Shown: piece after piece, positions 54,843 through 61,219 of the stretch | Numbering within the stretch: the stretch's first letter is position 1 | Layout: each line of letters starts with the position of its first letter | IMG/VR virus record: IMGVR_UViG_3300017788_000001 | Location: 1 to 61,219 of that record | DNA from: a virus | DNA length: 61,219 nucleotides | Strand: one strand, 5' to 3' | The notes under the pieces: generated by a model | Databases searched by the model: none | Told to the model about the DNA's origin: nothing | Seen by the model: only the letters and a program-made list of their open reading frames with translations | Position numbers and translations under genes: made by a program

Positions 54843-57800
54843 TAGTCAGCTCTCCTTTCAAATAGAAGCTCTAGTTTCTTTATCACGTCTTTGCGACGCT
54901 TGGCTTCCTCTTTCGCTTCCTCTTCAGAGAGTCCACGATCTTGGAAGGAGCCTGATTTCATGATGGAGTCCGCATCAATCAAGCTGGTCACATTGTCCGG
55001 TATCGATGCCTTCTTAATCAAGGCAATGTCCTGTGCCTGCACTTTGTTATCCTTCAAAATGGCCGTAGCCTTTGAAGGGCTGTACCCCATGCCTAGAAGA
55101 GCATCATACGTTTCTTTCAGCTTGAAATAAGCATCCAGCTCCGCCTGCCTCAAATCATCGTACTTGGCAAGAGCCGCGTACGGACCACGTAGTTCCAGTG
55201 TCTCGGCGATCTGGGCACGCCCTTCTTTTTGCAACGTGTCAAGTCTACTGCCCGCAATGAACGACGCCATGCCCGGATCGGCCACGTCCACCCTACCACC
55301 AGTGAACAATACGCTGGCGGCCAGCGCCCTCTCGTGAGGATCGATGTCTGTCACAGGCGTAGCACTCTCCTGATCGAACGCATTCATGACGCCCGGAAGG
55401 AAGCCGTCCACCACCTGAATAGCGGCTTCAGCCGTGCCGTAGTCGGCAGGCAGAGCGTTCTTGAAGGCAAGAGACGTGGCGGGGAACAGGCGTTCCAGCT
55501 TCGTTTTCTTGTTCTTGACAGGATCGTCCGTGAAGACGCTGGCCACGAACTTGGCTGTATCAGCTGTCGTGCGGGGCATGATCCACAGTTCCTTCAAGTG
55601 CTCCATGATTGCCTTAACCTTCACGTCTTCCGAGTCGTCAGATATGGCGATACGAATCATATCGTTCACCGGACCGTTAGGATCGAGACGTGACAGCCGC
55701 AAGAACACAGGATTGCCCTTCTCGTTCTTGCCTAGGTAGATGCCATCGCCGTAACGTCCTTCCGAGTACAGGAGCTTCTTCGCGGCCTCGATGTACTCCT
55801 CGTCATCATCATCGTTCAGCGCCTGAGCCAGTGCCTTGGTAGCGAATGCTGCCCCTGTCGTGGCTGCTGTAGCGCCTGCCAGACGCTTCGCGCCTTCCAG
55901 TGCATAGAGTAGCTTACCTTCAGGTGTCTGCGCTCTAGCGGCCTCTAGGAAGTCCTTGGCGGCCTGTCCATAAGCGTAGCCTGTGCTGCGGAACACGCCT
56001 TGGATGTATGTGGCGTACCACGTCAGAGGGAGCCTTTCAGCTAACTTGACTGCAGGAGCACCGCGCTGGAACGTAATCGTGGTGTCCTTGGTCATGTCAG
56101 CCGCCTGCTGTTCGATCTGTTCCTGTGTCCAGCCCTTACCCTCAGCCTTGTTGATGCGGTCGAGGAACCTCACGCGAGACAGAAACACAGCGGGCTTGAC
56201 CCACGCGTCGGACAAAGCAAACAGCTCAGTGACGAAGTTCTTGGCATTACCTGTCTTATCCGCAGCAGCTCTCAGGAGCTTGTTAGCTTCAGCCAGAGTC
56301 GTTGCCGATTCAAGCTCCACGACTAGCTTCTTGAGGAACTTCGTAGGCGTGGCCCTGAGTTCTTGACCGACCGCTGAATCAAGCAACGTGTACTTCAAGA
56401 ACAGCTCAAGGTCCGCGTCACGCGTCATGGGCGTGATCTTACCTACCACACCGCCCGGGGCAAGCTGATTGTTCAGCATGCGGGCCGACGCCTTCAGCGC
56501 TCTGAGCATGTCATCGGGAGTAGCGCCACCATTCTGCGCAATAACAGACCACGATCCTAGGAAATTAGCTGCTGTATTGAACGGCGAAAGGACGATCTGA
56601 ATGAACTTCTGCAGACTCGAAGTCTTGCGCAGAGCAGTCATCAGCTTGTTACCTGTAGCCTCAGCCGCACGATCCACAGTAGCGTGTGCCTGTGCCAGAG
56701 CGTTGGACAACGGAGTGAATATATCAAGTCCGTCATTCAATGCTGCCGCAATCTCAGGTGTTACACGCATACCGTTGAGTGGACCCCAGTCTTCACCAGT
56801 CAACTCTTCCGTAAATCGAGCATACTCGTCACTACTCCTATACGTCTCTGGATCTACAAACCACTTCTTGTTCCCGTTCTCGTACACTGTAGCCATCATA
56901 CGCATTCTGGAGGCTAGTTCACCCTGCTTCGCCAGAGTGATGGCAATCTTCGTGGGAAGATCTTCGATCTCTCCGAACAGCTGCAAGATTTCATTCGGGA
57001 TGTCCTCACGAGTCTTGAGTATAGAGCGGTCCTGTTTCATGCCTCTGTAATAACTCATCACCGGATTGCTCTGCTCATTCAAACCTAGCAGTCCGTTCAC
57101 AAGATATTCACCCTCCCTCTCCAGCTGATCCTTGTTGACACTCTGTCCAGCAGCTGCGATCTGCGCCTCTGCGAGCGCCCTGTACGCCTGACGCCTGTTA
57201 TGATCACCCTTGATCGACACGTCGTTCCTGATCTGCGTACGCAACTTCTCAGGATTCCCAACCCACAACGAGTACAGATAGTCCAGCTTGTCAAGCGACT
57301 GCTTGGCCAGCATCTCAGGATCGAACACACCGATGTCGTTGTTGATGACAAAGCGCACAGCGTCAGCATAGATCTTGTACGCATGCTTGTACTTGGACGA
57401 CACTTCCTTACCAGCGGCTTTCTGAGCCTTGGCAAGCTTGGCCTCTCTTTCAAGACGACGATTGCGTAGCTCTCCTTCCCTTCCTTGGAACGCAGCAAAG
57501 GTACGGGTGAAGTAGTTGTATCGATTCTTGATGATCGCTGAATACTTGCTAAGCTCCTCTTCCGTCATGGGACGTGGGTCACGCACACGAGCAGCGACGA
57601 TAGCCTTGGACTGTGCAGCGATGTTATCCAGCGCATCTAGCAGAGGACGTAGCTCCTTGTTCTTGTTGACATAAGAAGCAATGTGCTGTCTACGGGCGTC
57701 AACATCCTTGATGTCTGCTGCCTGCTTCAGCATCTGACCCACGTCGCTCTTCACCTGCTGTACGGACTTTCCGAGACGCTTGGCCATCTTCTCCATCCCG

Positions 57801-60800
57801 AACGCTGTGCGGTAGTAGTCACCTTCCGCCACGTAAGCGATGGAAGCAGCCTGCCCTTCCGCAAGCTCCTTGAGGTTGCCCAGCTCACGCCCCAGCACAC
57901 CGAAGCCAGAGAACTGGCCCAGCGCATTCTTTGCCGTGAACACGGACGCCTTGCCCTTCAGGGCTGCCTCGGCTTCCGCCAGAGCGTCAGCGCTAGCGCC
58001 CTTGAACTTGTCGAAGTTCAGGCTAGCCAGAGACAGCGTACGCATAGGCGTAGTCAGGTCGTTGGCAGCGATGATCACATCCCCCTTGTACTGAGGGCGG
58101 ACCATAACATCCAGTTCTTCCTGTGTACGTGAGGAGTTCTCACCAGTGAAGCGCGCTTCGCGCTCGCCTAGGAGGTCTAGATACTTCTGGTAAGTCTTCG
58201 CACGAATAGCCTTAGCTTTGCCGAGCGTGTATGTCACGTTGTTCGTAAGCGTAGAAAACTCATTGACGATGTTCTCGACTTCAGGAGTCTTCATAGGGTC
58301 GGCGTTGATTAGAGCCTTGATCTCTGTTGCTAGTTCACGACGTGTGATAGCACCGGACCTCACATCCGACTTCGCTTTCTCGATCAAATCCTCAGTTATA
58401 GGAGTGAGCCCCCAGCCATTCATCTGTCCGTTCTTTGCAAACACCTTGTGGTACATGTTGCTATACTTGGCTTCAAGCTTGGTGACTAGATCAAGGATCT
58501 TCTGGTCAGCCTTAGTTACGAACTCAGACTGGTTACCACCGCGAGCGAAGTCCTCGGCCGCCTGCACAGCGTGCTGCAACTCATGTAGCACGATGTTCGT
58601 AGCCAGAGTAGGGTCTTGTCTTGAACTCTCCAGCATGCCCTTTCCGAGCATGATCTCACGGCCGACAGCGTTGTCTGCATTACGCAGCTCCCCGTACAGC
58701 TCAGTGTTCTCAACGACAATTGGGATGTCTCCGAACAGGGCGTAATCTCCCGTAAACGCAGGAACGTCAATGATGTCCTTGACCTTTGTAGGAGTACCTG
58801 ATAGCAGACGATCCACAGACTCAGGTGACACGAAAGCACCGTCATCAGAGATGAGCGTCTTTTCCATGTCGTCGTAGTCTACGAACGTCTTGCCCTCTGC
58901 CTTGCGCTTATTGAACGCCGGGTGCCCGGGACCAACAACCATCTGAAGACTGGTGTCCTGCTGCGCAGCCACACTTCCGTTACTGATAGCAATCTCCTCA
59001 ACGAGCTTGTTGGCTAGATAACCAACGTCATTGAGATTGATGTCAGACTTACCAGTGATGTTCTTGTAGCCCGTACGTACGGACGATACGATGTCACGCA
59101 GGGCATTTGTGAGCACGCCTTTACCGGCCCTGTTGCTCATCGCAGCAGAGACGTAGTATGCGGGCAGCTCAAGAGCGAATATAGCCTCGTCGCCATTAGC
59201 GCCTTGTGTAGCGGCGGCGACAGCTGCCTGAGCGTCTGCATCACCCTTACCAGCTAGGTCGACAATCTTCTTGTGGATACGGGCGTTAGCCTCCTCACCG
59301 ATGAAGTGCCGAAGACCCGTAGCACCTTGAGCGCCGGCAACGTCACCAACGTGCTTGGCTTCGTGAGCCGCCACAACCATCAGACTGCCCTTGATGTTTT
59401 CAGGATCAAGCTGATCGGCCATCAGGTACATACGCTCACCGTCGTAGAAGCCCGCGCTGCCGTGCAGCGAAGGATCGTAGTTCGGGAGCTGTGTGGCGTC
59501 ATCAAGAAGTACGAGCTTACCGTCAGCCACCATCTTGCCAAGCGCAGCGGCCTCGCGGCTACTACCAATCTTGGACTGAATGCTGGACACAAGTTGTTCC
59601 GCTCTGCCGCCAGTCGTCTGTTGCCCACGGCTAGCCAGTCCGAATTGACGGATTGCGTCCTCAGACATCTCGGCTTGTGGGGCAGCTGGTTGTGCTGGCT
59701 GCTGTGTGACGACAGGGGCAACGGTTTGCTCGGGCTGCTGAACAGCCGGCTTAGGAGCCACAGTGTCCTTGGTAGGAACAGGGTTAGCCTCTGTCCAAGA
59801 CTTCAGGCCGCTGGCGACGAATCTAGCACGCTGCTCCTGTGGCATGTCCTTCGTGCTTTCCATAAGACGCTTCAGTTCACGCGAGCGGTCGTTTGTGTGC
59901 CTTGTCTTCGCCCTCTTCAGGGCCGCTGCTGCGTCCTTGTCGATGGTCTTCTGCGCTTCTTTAACGAAAGGAGAAAGAGCCGCCTCGTCGACCTTGGCAG
60001 CATCATCACGCGCCTGCTGGGCTTGAAGATCAAGACTCGCCTGACCCTGCTCAGCAGTGAGCGGAGCCGCCGGCTGAACCGGCACTCTCTCAGTGACACC
60101 TGCATAACGCTCAACGCGGTCGCGAGGCAGCGCGGCGTCACGTTCCATAGACATGAAGCCGGCTTCTTGTTCAGCTAGCTTTCTGGCAGCATCTTGTTCC
60201 TGCTGAAGATCACGCTGTGTGTAAGCCGTTTCTATGTCCAGACGCTTGTTAATCTCAGTAATGCGATCCGACGTTGCTCTAGTAGCGTCAGCAGCTCTGC
60301 GTTCGTTTGCACGCTGTCTGATCACAGCGCCGACTTCCGAATCACCACGAGCGACTTCGCGGGCACGACGGCCATTCTCTGCCGCCACTTCTAGCGGAGA
60401 GGTAACGGAACGAATAGCACCGCCTCCTACCATACCAGCCTTGAAGCTACGCCACGTGTCGGCAAATATGTCAGTAGATGCACGACTCTCAGCATAACGG
60501 CTTTCCTGCGCATTGTCTGATCCAGCGAGTATGGTGTTAGCACCTTCCTGAGCAAGTGTAGTTACTGCCTCAGACACACCTTCCTTGAACGCAGTACCGG
60601 CTACATCACCGACAACGCGACGGGTAGTAGTCTGGATAGCTCTACGTCCGCCTAGCTTTGCTAGAGCGCCGCCAGTCGGGATAGCAGAGATACCACCTTC
60701 TACGCCTGCCATGATAGTGGCGCGCTTTTCGGCCAGCTCTCTAGGAAGGCCCGCAGCTCTAGCGGCAGTGTATTCTTGGTTCCACACGTCTGCGGCGGGG

Positions 60801-61219
60801 ATAGTAGAAAATACACCGCCGGGCAGTGACGCAAGAGACGACGGACTACCGGCCACGTCTGCCACTGGCTCAGAGATAGAGCGTAGAAATCCGCTGGACA
60901 TAGACGCACCTAGCTGCTCAGCTCGTGCGCCGGCCTCTTCGCCGCGTCTGTATAGGGCGTACGCCTCCTCACGTCGCGCAGGCTGCTCTGCTACGTAACG
61001 TTCGATCTTAGCCTTCTCACTAGTGGCGTCACGGAACAAAGAACTTCTAGCACGCTCAGCGGCAAGCGCTTCGATCTTCTGCTGCTCTGACATACGAGAG
61101 GTGTCGATCACAGGCTGTGAGCCGGGTAACGCGCTGAATGGTCCCTGATAAAGCCATGATGTTTCTTTGTTAGGCGTGGTCAGAATGTCTGTGTCGGCTG
61201 TGGTGTACTTAGCTGCGCC
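54842..61219 (-). CDS. Giant polyvalent virion protein with two HExxH metallopeptidase motifs
   Basis: Main part of a 2,214-residue protein that starts at 390 and runs through the junction (61097-61219 repeats 1-123). The N-terminal third is helical and Ala/Arg-rich, with Gly-rich membrane-active-looking stretches (about residues 195-330). Residues about 700-715 read VVAAHEAKHVGD and residues 960-975 IVLHELQHAVQAAEDF: two separate zinc-metallopeptidase HExxH motifs. The second is followed by ARGGNQSEF, as in the peptidase-like domain of large polyvalent phage proteins. The C-terminal 700 residues, with LPLTWYATYIQGVFRSTGY near 1823, resemble polyvalent-associated domain LPD38. No RNA polymerase motif is visible. 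Such proteins are packaged and injected. Confidence 0.8.
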   Translation of the reverse strand, partial: GAAKYTTADTDILTTPNKETSWLYQGPFSALPGSQPVIDTSRMSEQQKIEALAAERARSSLFRDATSEKAKIERYVAEQPARREEAYALYRRGEEAGARAEQLGASMSSGFLRSISEPVADVAGSPSSLASLPGGVFSTIPAADVWNQEYTAARAAGLPRELAEKRATIMAGVEGGISAIPTGGALAKLGGRRAIQTTTRRVVGDVAGTAFKEGVSEAVTTLAQEGANTILAGSDNAQESRYAESRASTDIFADTWRSFKAGMVGGGAIRSVTSPLEVAAENGRRAREVARGDSEVGAVIRQRANERRAADATRATSDRITEINKRLDIETAYTQRDLQQEQDAARKLAEQEAGFMSMERDAALPRDRVERYAGVTERVPVQPAAPLTAEQGQASLDLQAQQARDDAAKVDEAALSPFVKEAQKTIDKDAAAALKRAKTRHTNDRSRELKRLMESTKDMPQEQRARFVASGLKSWTEANPVPTKDTVAPKPAVQQPEQTVAPVVTQQPAQPAAPQAEMSEDAIRQFGLASRGQQTTGGRAEQLVSSIQSKIGSSREAAALGKMVADGKLVLLDDATQLPNYDPSLHGSAGFYDGERMYLMADQLDPENIKGSLMVVAAHEAKHVGDVAGAQGATGLRHFIGEEANARIHKKIVDLAGKGDADAQAAVAAATQGANGDEAIFALELPAYYVSAAMSNRAGKGVLTNALRDIVSSVRTGYKNITGKSDINLNDVGYLANKLVEEIAISNGSVAAQQDTSLQMVVGPGHPAFNKRKAEGKTFVDYDDMEKTLISDDGAFVSPESVDRLLSGTPTKVKDIIDVPAFTGDYALFGDIPIVVENTELYGELRNADNAVGREIMLGKGMLESSRQDPTLATNIVLHELQHAVQAAEDFARGGNQSEFVTKADQKILDLVTKLEAKYSNMYHKVFAKNGQMNGWGLTPITEDLIEKAKSDVRSGAITRRELATEIKALINADPMKTPEVENIVNEFSTLTNNVTYTLGKAKAIRAKTYQKYLDLLGEREARFTGENSSRTQEELDVMVRPQYKGDVIIAANDLTTPMRTLSLASLNFDKFKGASADALAEAEAALKGKASVFTAKNALGQFSGFGVLGRELGNLKELAEGQAASIAYVAEGDYYRTAFGMEKMAKRLGKSVQQVKSDVGQMLKQAADIKDVDARRQHIASYVNKNKELRPLLDALDNIAAQSKAIVAARVRDPRPMTEEELSKYSAIIKNRYNYFTRTFAAFQGREGELRNRRLEREAKLAKAQKAAGKEVSSKYKHAYKIYADAVRFVINNDIGVFDPEMLAKQSLDKLDYLYSLWVGNPEKLRTQIRNDVSIKGDHNRRQAYRALAEAQIAAAGQSVNKDQLEREGEYLVNGLLGLNEQSNPVMSYYRGMKQDRSILKTREDIPNEILQLFGEIEDLPTKIAITLAKQGELASRMRMMATVYENGNKKWFVDPETYRSSDEYARFTEELTGEDWGPLNGMRVTPEIAAALNDGLDIFTPLSNALAQAHATVDRAAEATGNKLMTALRKTSSLQKFIQIVLSPFNTAANFLGSWSVIAQNGGATPDDMLRALKASARMLNNQLAPGGVVGKITPMTRDADLELFLKYTLLDSAVGQELRATPTKFLKKLVVELESATTLAEANKLLRAAADKTGNAKNFVTELFALSDAWVKPAVFLSRVRFLDRINKAEGKGWTQEQIEQQAADMTKDTTITFQRGAPAVKLAERLPLTWYATYIQGVFRSTGYAYGQAAKDFLEAARAQTPEGKLLYALEGAKRLAGATAATTGAAFATKALAQALNDDDDEEYIEAAKKLLYSEGRYGDGIYLGKNEKGNPVFLRLSRLDPNGPVNDMIRIAISDDSEDVKVKAIMEHLKELWIMPRTTADTAKFVASVFTDDPVKNKKTKLERLFPATSLAFKNALPADYGTAEAAIQVVDGFLPGVMNAFDQESATPVTDIDPHERALAASVLFTGGRVDVADPGMASFIAGSRLDTLQKEGRAQIAETLELRGPYAALAKYDDLRQAELDAYFKLKETYDALLGMGYSPSKATAILKDNKVQAQDIALIKKASIPDNVTSLIDADSIMKSGSFQDRGLSEEEAKEEAKRRKDVIKKLELLFERRAD
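61097..61219. repeat. Terminal direct repeat, right copy
   Basis: Identical to bases 1-123. See the left copy. Confidence 0.95.

Noticed and set aside
54842-61111. N4-type virion RNA polymerase
   Set aside because: Size is suggestive, but no polymerase motifs are visible; metallopeptidase and polyvalent-protein features are seen instead.
1-61219. Lysogeny module or CRISPR array
   Set aside because: No integrase, CI-type repressor pair, attachment site or regular direct-repeat array with spacers was found.

Overview
This window is the almost certainly complete genome of a lytic, podovirus-like phage of a Gram-negative bacterium. The first 123 bases are repeated exactly at the end (1-123 = 61097-61219). 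When the two copies are merged, a leftward reading frame runs unbroken across the junction, so the contig is a circular or circularly permuted map of about 61,096 bp. The Gram-negative host is inferred from an overlapping Rz/Rz1-type spanin pair. The capsid protein resembles the phage N4 type, but I see no giant virion RNA polymerase and no other phage RNA polymerase, so this is not a standard N4 relative.

Layout. Leftward late genes run from 18.2 kb down to 1 and on through the junction from 61.1 kb to 52.65 kb. In transcription order they are two head-fibre-like paralogues, a tail fibre, an Ig-like protein, an endolysin, terminase small and large subunits, portal, scaffold, major capsid protein, head/tail adaptor, a large tail-tube or nozzle protein, several small Gly-rich virion proteins, a 2,214-residue polyvalent protein with two HExxH metallopeptidase motifs, another Gly/Pro-rich virion protein, holin, and spanins. 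The block ends in an intrinsic terminator that lies inside the last rightward gene. One further leftward gene (18.8-19.4 kb) has its own sigma70-like promoter.

Rightward early and middle genes run from 19.9 to 52.7 kb. The first part (19.9-29 kb) holds many small unknown genes, some encoding membrane or zinc-binding proteins. They are separated by a recurrent 11-bp palindrome (TTAAYNRTTAA) and include tRNA-Arg and a CAU tRNA. At 26.3-35 kb lies a gamma-glutamylcyclotransferase gene and a cluster of two amidoligases, one ATP-grasp ligase and two class II glutamine amidotransferases, a probable peptide or amide modification system. Replication follows: primase, DnaB/RecA-type helicase, family A DNA polymerase, SSB-like protein, a B12-dependent class II ribonucleotide reductase, FEN-type and RNase H-fold exonucleases, RNA ligase and HNH nuclease, with three more tRNAs and a D-armless tRNA-like element.

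Two related group I introns, each with a LAGLIDADG endonuclease gene, interrupt the major capsid gene and the ribonucleotide reductase gene; the second splits the codon of the catalytic cysteine. Other notable points are apparent ATA/ATC start codons behind strong Shine-Dalgarno sequences, a three-copy promoter family (TTCAS-N6-TTCAGC-N9-TATAMT), a shared operator (GATTAC-N4-GTAATC) just downstream of both leftward promoters, and structured noncoding stretches at 18.4-18.8 and 20.5-21.0 kb.
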